The position numbers and the translations under genes were made by a program. 64,000 bases of DNA from JAAYAY01 sp964563135 (GTDB lineage: Bacteria; Planctomycetota; Planctomycetia; Pirellulales; Thermoguttaceae). Below the pieces are notes generated by a model that saw nothing but the letters and a program-made list of their open reading frames with translations, was not told where the DNA came from and did no database searches. Within the stretch, counting starts at the first letter, position 1, and every line of letters starts with the position of its first letter. This document shows positions 35,801 through 43,599 of the stretch, piece after piece. The stretch spans positions 1-64,000 of the forward strand of contig CAZLWV010000007.1 of assembly GCA_964563135.1 (NCBI GenBank), written 5' to 3'.

Positions 35801-36542
35801 CAGGCACCTGGGCAGCGCCGGGATCGGCTGCAGCCACCGGAGGCTTTGGACTCCTGTCTGGCTGCGGTCTCTGATTGCTTCCACCCGACAACAGGGCCCA
35901 CACCCCCAGTGCCACGACCACCCCGGCGGCCGGAATCGTGCTCCACCACAGCCAGCGGCGAGTGGCCGCCTCGGCGGGCGATGCCCACTGAGTCAGTGGG
36001 GGTGCCGACGCCGGACTTGCCGGGTCCGGAAGGGGCTGGACGGGTGGCGCCTCGACCGCCGGCGGCCCAAATACCGCCGGGCCCTCGGGGAGGTCTGGAG
36101 GAATCGTCGGCGGGGGAGTGCCAGAGCCCGCCGCTGGCCCCGCCGCCCCGGCTGATAGACCCGCCGCAGCCGCAGCAATCTTGGCTGCCGCTGGCTTCTT
36201 CGGCCGCTCCTCCATGGTCGAGGGAAGCGGTGCCGTCGATCCGGCCAACGGTGGTGGAACGGAGATGGCTGCCACTCTCGCTGATGCCGCTGGAGCGGGG
36301 ATCGGCTCAGGCTTCTCCGCCACAGCACGCGGCGGCTCCTCGGCCGGGGGGGAGGAAGTGGCGGGTCCCGGCTGGTCCAGTTCCGCTGGTTCTTCCGGCG
36401 CCTGCCAACCGGCAGGCGCCACGATCTGAACCATGCTCCCGCACTTCGGGCACATCACGATCTGCCCGATTGCCGACTTGTCGCGCACATTGAGCCGCGC
36501 TTCGCAGGTCGTGCAGGTGATGGTGAAGAGCGCGTCGGCCAA
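32874..36542 (-). CDS. Large mosaic membrane protein: zinc ribbon, DUF1559-like segment, secretin-type short domains
   Basis: 1222 residues if started at the TTG at 36542, which has AGCAGG upstream and gives MADALFTITC. The frame continues to an ATG at 36725 but those 61 residues look non-coding. Order: N-terminal zinc ribbon (CTTCEARLNV and MCPKCGSM), a 150-residue Pro/Ala linker, one membrane helix (about 200-220), a large periplasmic domain, a DUF1559-like part (HYVGVAGVG, DGASNTIATVG, GMADGSARFLSSSI), another Pro/Ala linker, then segments like secretin/TonB short N-terminal domains (DAPLGQAIRSMEDLGLLQVSF and TGTAVGQALDAILASCGLKP). Its function is not known. The mosaic suggests a link to pseudopilin or secretion systems. 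Confidence 0.8.
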   Translation of the reverse strand: MADALFTITCTTCEARLNVRDKSAIGQIVMCPKCGSMVQIVAPAGWQAPEEPAELDQPGPATSSPPAEEPPRAVAEKPEPIPAPAASARVAAISVPPPLAGSTAPLPSTMEERPKKPAAAKIAAAAAGLSAGAAGPAAGSGTPPPTIPPDLPEGPAVFGPPAVEAPPVQPLPDPASPASAPPLTQWASPAEAATRRWLWWSTIPAAGVVVALGVWALLSGGSNQRPQPDRSPKPPVAAADPGAAQVPATVLPEYDDRWVPDRPEFVLSLDIAGSEAAGQLAPLLKAVPPVTQAIMEKLFQGFGLKPNAVQHLTWASSDLSTWSETGVVVITLTPGQSAIRLGAAGTVLAGEVGGVQLRKLARPTWQRAFVVLDERTIVTGEESLLRQLVQRGRKPAELGLLRPLLEVAPADADFFLALDLQAATEAGWPMPADWLDVWPSGRDAWRLVWSLPSALSLSFDRADLALAEVGLLCEGQTVADKVRAALEQWIPQAKSVLAARLDELAAPAGAGGATAESAAGYRLALTGAAAALASAHLEVASQCVWLRADCGKNSPSWTDAAADSRDAIQADWYRAAGKLDATLQSGLHRAIVSYDEAKQAAPAGAINSGPLPPDKVLSWITAMLPYLGHEPWAQDLNPSYSWDSAKNRPVTTRTLDAVQNPAVAVRQTESGFPVTHYVGVAGVGADAADLPRDDRRAGIFGYQKSRRLTDVPDGASNTIATVGVSGQLGSWASGGPATVRGFTRKPYINGPDGFGSGQPGGMCVGMADGSARFLSSSIDPTVLEQLATAAGGESVSPASPPDGQVVGVEPPPPALGPVEPTPSAKEPVASPAAEPAAPEPAEGPGAAEPAPVALSDRLQMPLSGIAITDAPLGQAIRSMEDLGLLQVSFDLDTMSALGVSLDRPVSVRLTGTAVGQALDAILASCGLKPTVRGEQIWVTGVGQASGALRTVRYSAADLISADAASAAELVSWIPRLIAAGTWEGSGGRGTIRENAGVVEITQSETVHLEILGFCERLRVARGLSPRSGQPAERFRLATRRARAAASLEQPVTINFFRPTGLGRILEEVGRAAKVQVAVNWLALAEEEKRPDWPAVLTVSQAPLGTALGQFFEPLGLDYRAIDERTVEVTTRAAAAGHPEREFYPIGDLLDAGEDAGALSERVRGEIAAGTWEADGGKGVVVFDKPSRYLIVFQPQRVQAEVERFLDGLRGGGKAAPAKGAEK

Positions 36543-37068
36543 GACAAACAACCTGCTGCTGTTCCAATGTCGGGATCTGAAAGGGAAAGATTCCCCTCCC
36601 CAATTGTAGGGCGCTACTGCCGGGGACTGCCAGCATCTGGCGGGTTTCAGCAAGAAAACGCCGGGGCTCCGCCCCGGGGCCGGAGCCTCGCTCCCGGGGC
36701 CGGGAGGCAACCCACAGACACCCACCGGAAAGCTGGTCGCAGGCGACCCGCCGGTTGCCAGCGGCCTGGTCCCGTGGCACCAAGTGCCTGCAAAGCCTCT
36801 GACCTCCTGGGTCAGGTATGTGCGTCACTCAGGTTTCCCGGCGCAGCAGCCCGCCAGACGGTCCACTCAGCCGCTCCACTCCGCACAATCGTTAAAGTCC
36901 ATTCATATTCACGTCGATAGAAAGACTACGTTGCGCGAGCGTCACGTCTGGGGGCATCTCCACTGGACTCTGACAAGAAAAACTCGCCTCAAGAAACTGG
37001 CGGTCGTGCCCGTCACGGGCACCAGGCGATGCGCGAAGGCCGGACCTCATTTGACTGGGAAGCGTGCG
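36543..37068. other. Divergent intergenic region
   Basis: 526 bases between divergently transcribed genes. It contains a perfect hairpin CCGGGGC-tcc-GCCCCGG (36661-36677), followed on the minus strand by CGTTTTCTT, which could be an attenuator in the leader of the mosaic gene. No other feature is supported. Confidence 0.45.
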
Positions 37069-37971
37069 ATGGGTGATCGCCAGACGAACGGACCACCGCA
37101 GGACGGATGTGAGAATTGCGGTTTCCATCCCCTCACCCGATTCGACGTCCCCGACCTGTCGACCATGTGGTACTGCCGGCGGTGCAGGCTTTATCAACAG
37201 GGCCAGAACATCGGTCCGGAGATCTACAGTCTGCGGTACCACGACGGCTACGCGTCCAAACGCAAACACAAACTGAGAACGGCGTCCGCCCGACTCAACC
37301 AGGTCGCCGGACTGATCGACCAGGGTGAACCGCGGCTGTTGGATATCGGCTGTTCGCTGGGCTACACCGTCGAAGCGGCGGTCGAGCGAGGCTGGGACGC
37401 TTATGGTGCAGATATCAGTGCGGAAGTCGTTCAATCTTGCCGCGACCGCGGCCTGAATTGCCACCTGAGCGATGGACAACAGCTCCCCTTCGGCGACGCC
37501 TCCTTCGACGTGGTAACCGCTTGGCACGTGATCGAACATGTCACCAACGTGGCTGAAACGCTGCGCGAATGGCGCCGCGTTCTCAAGGACCATGGACTGC
37601 TTGCGTTGGAGACGCCCGACTCCTCCTGCCTCAAAGTCCGCCTGCGGGGCACTGCCTATCGCCGCTTCTGGCAGCCGGAGCATACCTACACGTTCTGCCC
37701 GCAGAACCTTGTCCCAATGGTCACCGCCGCAGGATTTCAGGTGGTTCGCAGGCCCATCCTCGGTCCCTGGAGGCAAATGCGTCCAGGCTTGACGGCCTAC
37801 AGCTTGGGCTATCAGATCCACAACGCGATCATGCGGCTTGCTGGCCTCCGCAAAGCCTTTCAGATCTTCTGCCGCCGTGTGCCGGACGAAGCCGGTTCAA
37901 ACACCGTTCGTTTTCAACCCCGTCGCGTTCCGGTCCCAGCCCAGCCCTCGGCGCTCCGCAAGAGTGCCTGA
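37069..37971 (+). CDS. Class I SAM-dependent methyltransferase with N-terminal zinc ribbon
   Basis: 300 residues from the ATG at 37069, preceded by GGGA; the open frame runs up to 36784 without similarity. The N-terminus has CENCGF and YCRRCRLYQQG, a Cys4 zinc ribbon, then YHDGYASKRKHKL. The Rossmann methyltransferase core has motif I LLDIGCSLGYTVEAA, the Asp at the end of strand 2 in AYGADIS, and DVVTAWHVIEHVTN. This architecture (zinc ribbon plus Methyltransf_11/23) is common in genes for modifying surface sugars. The substrate is unknown. It stands alone, convergent with the cytochrome operon. Confidence 0.88.
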   Translation: MGDRQTNGPPQDGCENCGFHPLTRFDVPDLSTMWYCRRCRLYQQGQNIGPEIYSLRYHDGYASKRKHKLRTASARLNQVAGLIDQGEPRLLDIGCSLGYTVEAAVERGWDAYGADISAEVVQSCRDRGLNCHLSDGQQLPFGDASFDVVTAWHVIEHVTNVAETLREWRRVLKDHGLLALETPDSSCLKVRLRGTAYRRFWQPEHTYTFCPQNLVPMVTAAGFQVVRRPILGPWRQMRPGLTAYSLGYQIHNAIMRLAGLRKAFQIFCRRVPDEAGSNTVRFQPRRVPVPAQPSALRKSA

Positions 37972-37996
37972 TCGCCTCGCAAGGGCCAGCGCGGTG

Positions 37997-38653
37997 TCAG
38001 CGGTCCATCGCTGGCCCGCCCGCCCGCTTGAGCAGCTTGCCCGACTCCTGGTCCCAGACGCGGGTCCGGTGGGCAATGCGATGCTCGCCGTGGCACTGGA
38101 TACAGTACTTCTCCCCGGGCTTGGCCTTCGCCGGTTCCTCCCAGCGGAGAAACATCTCGCGGTGCGACAGGGCAGCCGTCTTGTCAACGAGCAGTTCTTC
38201 GCGGGGATGGCACGTCATACAGCGAGGATTGATCCGTGGCTTGCCCCACATGATTTCCGGCGCCGTCAAGCCGTCCTCGTCGGCGCTGTGGTCTTCCGAC
38301 AAGCCGTGGCAGGTCTCGCAGCCGACTCCCGCAGCCAGATGAATGTCCACCAGTTCCTCTTCCTCGAGGTTGACGTGGCACACCAGGCAATAGGAGTTGT
38401 CGGCCTCCTCGACCGGCTTGGCCGGATCAGGCCGGGTCACCTTCCACTTCAGGTCCTTGCCCACAGGCAGCTTCCCTTCCTCCGGCGCACCGGTCTTCAG
38501 CCCAGCCTGGCCTGCAGCCGTTTCGGAAGATCCGTTTTCTTCCGCCGGCGCTCGTGCCGACAAGCCCACCGCCAGTGCAGCGACCGCTCCGAGCAGGCAG
38601 GCAGCCGCACCGGACAGACACCTCGGGCTCATGCTCTGGATTGCTCCTGGCAT
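37997..38653 (-). CDS. Tetrahaem c-type cytochrome
   Basis: 218 residues from the ATG at 38653, which overlaps the stop of the upstream gene as TGATG and shows translational coupling. The N-terminal signal peptide ends near SARA (about residue 35). Four haem-binding motifs are present: CLVCH, CETCH, CMTCH and CIQCH, with extra histidines (HREMF, HRIAHRTR) that could be distal ligands. It is predicted to be a periplasmic electron carrier of the NapC/cytochrome c3-like superfamily. Coupling to a Tat-exported aldo/keto reductase suggests a joint extracytoplasmic redox function. Confidence 0.9.
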   Translation of the reverse strand: MPGAIQSMSPRCLSGAAACLLGAVAALAVGLSARAPAEENGSSETAAGQAGLKTGAPEEGKLPVGKDLKWKVTRPDPAKPVEEADNSYCLVCHVNLEEEELVDIHLAAGVGCETCHGLSEDHSADEDGLTAPEIMWGKPRINPRCMTCHPREELLVDKTAALSHREMFLRWEEPAKAKPGEKYCIQCHGEHRIAHRTRVWDQESGKLLKRAGGPAMDR

Positions 38654-39816
38654 CAAACGTACTCCCAGTCTTTCAGCCAGCGGTAGCCGCTTCCCAGTTT
38701 GTCCCACATTTTTCCGGTGGCCGCCTCGAGTGCCTGCCGATCCGCCGGTGGCATCTGGTTGGCCGCGGAATCCTTCTGCTCGGGAAGGTCCAATTCCCGC
38801 CGTTCCCGGATGGCCAGGGCCATGTTGTCGACCTGCTGCGGGCTGGCCAACCCGGGAATCGGCGCCGTGATTGCCGGGTTGGTGAGGATGTAGCGAATCG
38901 TGAGCCGGGCCGTGCGGTTGTCTTCTTCCACATGGGGCCCGTTCGGCGAGCCGTCCCCCTGGAAAACCGCGTTGCTGGCAAAAGGCTTGATCCCCAGGAT
39001 GCCGACATCTTGTTTTCGGACGACGTCGAAGAAACTGCCGCTTTCGAGCACCTTCGACTTGGCTGTGTACGGCGTGCAGCAGAACTGCATCACAGCAGGA
39101 TAGGTCTCAAAAAGCATGGCGGCCCAGCGGCGATCGTGCGTGGAGAAACCAGTGAAACGGCACAGTCCCTTCTGCCTGGCGATCTCCAACGCCTTGACCA
39201 TCTCGTCCACTTCCTGCTGGGTATGTTGACCACCCCGTTCGTAAGCCATCAGCCGCCAGCAGTCGGCATATTCCAGTCCGGTGTCTTTCAGTCCCTTGGC
39301 CAGGATGTCGACCAGGATGTCTGCCTTGCGATGCTCCTCGTGACGCAGTTCCTGGCCACCCATCGACCAGGCCACGTACATCTGATCGCGACGGCCCTTG
39401 AGTGCCTTCCCGTAAACCCCCGGTTCCGCCGACCCGGCAAAGTCGATCAGGTTGATGCCGACCTCCAGACAGCGGTCGAGCACCGCCGCGCGGTTCTTGT
39501 GAAACGCCTGCAGGTCCAGGTTCGACGTGTTGGCGTCGCCTTCGCAGCCTTCAAAGGCCGCCGCCCCCTTGAGCACCCGGTCCACCCGCTTCCAGTGCCC
39601 GCCCATGCAGACCGCCGACACCCACAGCCCCGTCTTTCCCAGCCGGCGATACTCCATCTCCGGCCGGTAGCTCCGCGTCTTTTCCACTTCCGACGACTGC
39701 TCCCCTCGGCTCTCCGAGGAAGCCAGCGCCGCCAGGGCCGCTGCCGATGCGGTGGCCGCCCCAGTACGGCAAATGAACTGACGCCGTGACAGATCATGGT
39801 TCCCGCGATTGGTCAT
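38653..39816 (-). CDS. Tat-exported aldo/keto reductase
   Basis: 387 residues from the ATG at 39816, with AGGAGA at an ideal distance. The frame extends to 39903 but those residues are not family-like. The N-terminus LSRRQFICRTGAATASAAALAAL is a twin-arginine signal. The body is an aldo/keto reductase barrel: YRRLGKTGLWVSAVCMGG, GINLIDFAGSAEPGVYGKAL, ADCWRLMAYERGG, GFSTHDRRWA and the C-terminal PAITAPIPGLASPQQVDN. Tat-type AKRs are typical of planctomycetes and are thought to act outside the cytoplasm on sugars. Substrate and cofactor are unproven. It is translationally coupled to the tetrahaem cytochrome. Confidence 0.92.
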   Translation of the reverse strand: MTNRGNHDLSRRQFICRTGAATASAAALAALASSESRGEQSSEVEKTRSYRPEMEYRRLGKTGLWVSAVCMGGHWKRVDRVLKGAAAFEGCEGDANTSNLDLQAFHKNRAAVLDRCLEVGINLIDFAGSAEPGVYGKALKGRRDQMYVAWSMGGQELRHEEHRKADILVDILAKGLKDTGLEYADCWRLMAYERGGQHTQQEVDEMVKALEIARQKGLCRFTGFSTHDRRWAAMLFETYPAVMQFCCTPYTAKSKVLESGSFFDVVRKQDVGILGIKPFASNAVFQGDGSPNGPHVEEDNRTARLTIRYILTNPAITAPIPGLASPQQVDNMALAIRERRELDLPEQKDSAANQMPPADRQALEAATGKMWDKLGSGYRWLKDWEYV

Positions 39817-40340
39817 CACGACTCTCCTGAGAGGCTGAAAATGCTTCCAACTCAACAAACACGCTGCCCCAAGGACACAAACGCGAGACACCCGCGTCGG
39901 CAATCACCGTCCGCTCCCGCGATAGTAACCTATCGGCCAGAGAGGAATTGCGTCCAGCGCCCGCACGCCCATCAGCGTTTATCGCTTCTGGCGGGCTCCC
40001 AGTCCATGATCGCAGACCCAACTTTCAGGATTTTCTCGCCGTCCCACCCATTTTGGCCACTTCCGGTCGCCGCTGGCGGCATCTCCTCGCCAACCCGCGG
40101 CCCCGCCGCCATTCTCACCTCTTCCGGCAAGAGCACCATTTACGCCCCCTTCAACCACCTGGCTGACATCCAGGACATGACCAGGAGTTGCGCCGCGTCG
40201 TGCGTACGACCCTCCGGCAGTGCCGGCAACTTCGGAACGTCCCATGCCCCACCCGTGGGTACCAGGGGCTTCCTATGACGCCCTGAACCGACCAGAATGA
40301 AGGGTTTGCGGCCACCTGCCTGCAACTGGGGAAGTCCTCT
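39817..40340. other. Divergent intergenic region between the reductase and hisD
   Basis: 524 bases with no supported gene. A nested hairpin (GCCCC 40246-40250 with GGGGC 40265-40269, inner ACCC/GGGT) lies about 70 bp before hisD and could influence its translation. No histidine-rich leader peptide was seen. Confidence 0.4.
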
Positions 40341-41702
40341 ATGCCCTGCGAACTGAATATCACCTGGATCGACAGCCGCCGCGACGACATCCGTGAGGCA
40401 ATGGCCCGGTTGCGGGAGAAACTCAGCCCGCGAGGCGACATCGTCAGCCAGGCGGGCCGAAAGCGGACGATGGAGATCTTCGGCGCCCCTCTTACGCCCC
40501 TGGAGGTCGTCGGCCGCATCTGCCGCGACGTGGAAACCAGGGGCCTCGAGGCCGTGCTCGACTACTCGGCTCGTATCGACCGGGCCGATCTCACTGCCCA
40601 GACACTTCGCGTGCCCGTTGCCGATCTGGCGGCAGCACACGCCCGCGCAGAACCGGAATTCCTGGACGCCGTCCGCAGGGTCCGTGACAACATCGCCGAG
40701 TTCCAGCAGGCTATTCTCCACAAGGATGTGCGCGTGGTGCGGCTCGGCGGGTACCTCATCGAGCGCTATCTCCCGCTCGACCGGGTCGGCATCTGCGTGC
40801 CCGGCGGGGCTGCGGCCTATCCGTCCACCGTTCTCATGACCGCCGTCCCAGCCCAGGTGGCAGGCGTCAAGGAACTGGTGATCGTGGCTCCCCCGACCCC
40901 CTTCGGGGCCTACAACGTCGACATGCTGGCCACCTGCCATGAACTGGGAATCACGGAGGTCTACCGACTTGGTGGGGCCCAGGCGGTCGCAGCCCTGGCC
41001 TACGGTGTCGAGGGTCTCCCCCGCGTCGACAAGATCGTCGGTCCCGGCAACCTGTTTGTGGCCCTGGCCAAGAAACATGTTTTTGGCGAAGTTGCCATCG
41101 ACTCGATTGCCGGTCCGAGCGAGGTAGTCGTGATTGTCGACGGCTCCACCCGTGCGGACTATACGGCTTTCGATTTGCTGGCCCAGGCTGAACATGCGCC
41201 AGGGGCCAGTGTCTTGATCGGTTGGAACGAGAAGGTGCTCCGCGACACGGTGGCCGAGATCGCCAGGCAGTTGGATCGCGTCGAGCGCGGCAGTCTGGCC
41301 CGTCAGAGCCTGGAGGACTTCGGGGCAGTGATCCTCGCCCACGATGTCGACGAGGCCTGCCGTCTGGCCGACGAGATCGCGCCGGAACACCTCCACGTGG
41401 CCACCGAGAACTCCGAACAGTTGCTGGGGAAACTCCGCCATGCAGGCGCGATCTTCCTCGGCAACTACACGCCGGTCGCCCTTGGCGACTATGCCGCGGG
41501 CCCGTCGCACGTGTTGCCCACCAGCGGCACCGCCCGGTTTGCCAGCGGACTGTCGGCCAATGATTTTCTCCGCCCGGGGAGCGTGATCCACTTCGATCGC
41601 GAAGGAATGCAGCGTCTCGCCCCGGCGGTACGTGCGCTGGCCACCAAAGAAGGCCTGACCGCCCACCGCGAAAGCGTGGAAATCCGTATGGCAGGTCCAT
41701 AG
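40341..41702 (+). CDS. hisD: Histidinol dehydrogenase
   Basis: 453 residues, close to the usual 430. Motifs: ERYLPLDRVGICVPGGAAAYPSTVLM, VYRLGGAQAVAALAYG, KIVGPGN, GPSEVVVIVD, AQAEHAPGASVLIGW (zinc ligands Gln and His) and AGPSHVLPTSGTARFASGL. It carries out the last two oxidations of histidine synthesis, histidinol to histidine with two NAD+, using a zinc ion. It is the first gene of the hisD-hisC-hisB run on the plus strand. Confidence 0.97.
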   Translation: MPCELNITWIDSRRDDIREAMARLREKLSPRGDIVSQAGRKRTMEIFGAPLTPLEVVGRICRDVETRGLEAVLDYSARIDRADLTAQTLRVPVADLAAAHARAEPEFLDAVRRVRDNIAEFQQAILHKDVRVVRLGGYLIERYLPLDRVGICVPGGAAAYPSTVLMTAVPAQVAGVKELVIVAPPTPFGAYNVDMLATCHELGITEVYRLGGAQAVAALAYGVEGLPRVDKIVGPGNLFVALAKKHVFGEVAIDSIAGPSEVVVIVDGSTRADYTAFDLLAQAEHAPGASVLIGWNEKVLRDTVAEIARQLDRVERGSLARQSLEDFGAVILAHDVDEACRLADEIAPEHLHVATENSEQLLGKLRHAGAIFLGNYTPVALGDYAAGPSHVLPTSGTARFASGLSANDFLRPGSVIHFDREGMQRLAPAVRALATKEGLTAHRESVEIRMAGP

Positions 41703-41785
41703 GCTGGCCGACGGTCTCGCGACGGCGAGCCCCAGCGTCACTCAACTCTCGAGATCCCCATCCCAGTTCACCCCTCTCAGCCCCA

Positions 41786-42844
41786 ATGTCCTACTTCCGC
41801 CCCGAAATCGAAGCCATGACGGGTTACATCCCCGGTGAGCAACCGCGGCAGGGGCAATTCGTCAAGCTCAACACAAACGAAAACCCCTACCCCGCCTCGC
41901 CGGCCGTGGCCGCAGCGATCCGCAGCGAACTTGACCGCGGGCTCAGACGCTATCCCGACTCGATGGGGCAACCCTTCCGCGAGGCAGCGTCCGAGGTCCT
42001 CGGCGTCCCCCCCGACTGGATCCTCTGCGGCAACGGGAGCGACGACATCCTCACGATCGTCACCCGGACCTTCGTCGGCTCCGGCCAGCTCCTGCGACTT
42101 CCCTACCCAAGTTACATCCTCTACAAGACCCTGGCCCAGCTCCAGGGAGCACAAGGCGAGGAGGTCAGGTTCCAGCCCGACTGGACCTTAGCCGACGACT
42201 TCGCTCGCCTGACCGACGGCCTGCGGCTCGTGTTCCTGCCGAATCCGAACAGCCCTTCGGGCACGATGCTTCCTCCCGAACGGATCCTGGAGATCGCCCG
42301 TCAGCTCCCCTGCCCGCTGCTGGTGGACGAGGCCTATGCCGACTTCGCCGACACCAACTGCCTTCACCTGGTGAAGCAGGAGGAGAAGATTCTCGTCTCC
42401 CGGACCATGAGCAAGTCTTACGCCCTGGCCGGCCTGCGCTTCGGCTATGTGGTGGCCCAGCCTCACATCATCGAGCAGCTCGTCAAAGTGAAGGATTCGT
42501 ACAACTGCGACGCCCTGGCCATCGCCGGGGCGGCGGCGGCCATTGGCGACCAGGCTTGGCTGGCGGAAAACCGCCTCAAGATTCTGGCCACCCGGCAGCG
42601 GCTGGCCGATGGCATGCGGCGTCTAGGGTTTGTAACGGTCCCGTCGCAGGCAAACTTCACATGGAACACCCATCCGGAACTGCCGCTACAACCGCTCTGT
42701 CAGGGGCTCAAACAACACGGCTTTCTCGTCCGATACATGAATTATCCCGGCTGGAGCGACGGCCTGCGTATTAGCGTTGGAACGGACGACCAGATTGATA
42801 CCGTGCTGCAGCTCCTGGACCGGATGATGAAGGCGTCGCAATAA
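41786..42844 (+). CDS. hisC: Histidinol-phosphate aminotransferase
   Basis: 352 residues. Fold-type I PLP enzyme: KLNTNENPYP, NGSDDILTIVTRTF, PNPNSPSGTM, VDEAYADFAD and the PLP lysine in SRTMSKSYALAGLRFGYVV. It converts imidazole-acetol phosphate to histidinol phosphate with glutamate. It follows hisD after 83 bp and is followed by hisB after 133 bp, so one operon is likely even though the gaps are wider than usual. The second gap carries a small intergenic repeat (42907-42946). Confidence 0.96.
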   Translation: MSYFRPEIEAMTGYIPGEQPRQGQFVKLNTNENPYPASPAVAAAIRSELDRGLRRYPDSMGQPFREAASEVLGVPPDWILCGNGSDDILTIVTRTFVGSGQLLRLPYPSYILYKTLAQLQGAQGEEVRFQPDWTLADDFARLTDGLRLVFLPNPNSPSGTMLPPERILEIARQLPCPLLVDEAYADFADTNCLHLVKQEEKILVSRTMSKSYALAGLRFGYVVAQPHIIEQLVKVKDSYNCDALAIAGAAAAIGDQAWLAENRLKILATRQRLADGMRRLGFVTVPSQANFTWNTHPELPLQPLCQGLKQHGFLVRYMNYPGWSDGLRISVGTDDQIDTVLQLLDRMMKASQ

Positions 42845-42906
42845 CGAGTGAACTGCGAAGCACCAGTGACCGGTCGGTTCGTCCTGTCGCATTCGTCCTG
42901 GAGGCG

Positions 42907-42946
42907 TTCGACATTCCGTCATCATTCCGGATTCGACATTCGTCAT
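42907..42946. repeat. Direct repeat in hisC-hisB gap
   Basis: TTCGACATTC at 42907-42916 recurs at 42932-42941, each followed by (C)GTCAT. The whole 42890-42950 segment is built of CATTC/CGTCAT-like units. It resembles degenerate intergenic repeats of planctomycetes (recalled, not searched). Confidence 0.6.
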
Positions 42947-42977
42947 TGATGCCCTGACTTTCCACAACCGGCGTCCC

Positions 42978-43568
42978 ATGCCCATGCGTACCTCCCGAAT
43001 CGAACGAAAAACGGCCGAGACCGATATCCGCATCGAACTGAACCTCGATGGCACAGGCCAAAGCGACGCGTCCACCGGTGTGGGGTTCTTCGATCACATG
43101 CTTCAACTGCTCGCCAGGCACGGGGCGCTGGACCTCTCGGTCCACGTGGACGGAGATTTGCAGGTCGACCAGCATCACACGGTGGAAGACACCGGCATCT
43201 GCCTCGGGCAGGCGGTACGTGAAGCTCTCGGCAATAAGGCCGGGATCCGCCGCTACGGCCACTTCACTTTGCCGATGGAAGAAGTGCTCGCGACAACGGC
43301 GATCGATCTGGGGGGGCGGGCCTGGTTCGTCTTCAACGCGGAGTTCCCCTCCCCCAAGATTGGCCAGTTCGACAGCGAACTGGTCTACGACTTCTGGCAA
43401 GCCTTCTCGGCCAACGCCCTCTGCAACCTGCACATCCAGGTCCATTACGGGCGCAACAGCCACCACGTGGCCGAAGGCATCTTCAAGGCCACCGCCCGCG
43501 CGCTGCGCATGGCCACCGACCGCGACGACCGGATGACGGACGTGCCGAGCACCAAGGGGACGCTCTAG
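42978..43568 (+). CDS. hisB: Imidazoleglycerol-phosphate dehydratase
   Basis: 196 residues, the size of the stand-alone enzyme without the HisN-like phosphatase domain of E. coli. Metal-binding motifs: STGVGFFDHMLQLLARHG, VDQHHTVEDTGICLG, LHIQVHYGRNSHHVAEGIFKATARALR. It uses Mn2+ to dehydrate imidazoleglycerol phosphate in histidine synthesis. It is the last of the three his genes here; the remaining his genes are not in the window. It converges with the TPR membrane protein. Confidence 0.97.
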   Translation: MPMRTSRIERKTAETDIRIELNLDGTGQSDASTGVGFFDHMLQLLARHGALDLSVHVDGDLQVDQHHTVEDTGICLGQAVREALGNKAGIRRYGHFTLPMEEVLATTAIDLGGRAWFVFNAEFPSPKIGQFDSELVYDFWQAFSANALCNLHIQVHYGRNSHHVAEGIFKATARALRMATDRDDRMTDVPSTKGTL

Positions 43569-43599
43569 GAGAGGGAGACGCGGACGCCGGGAGAATCCT

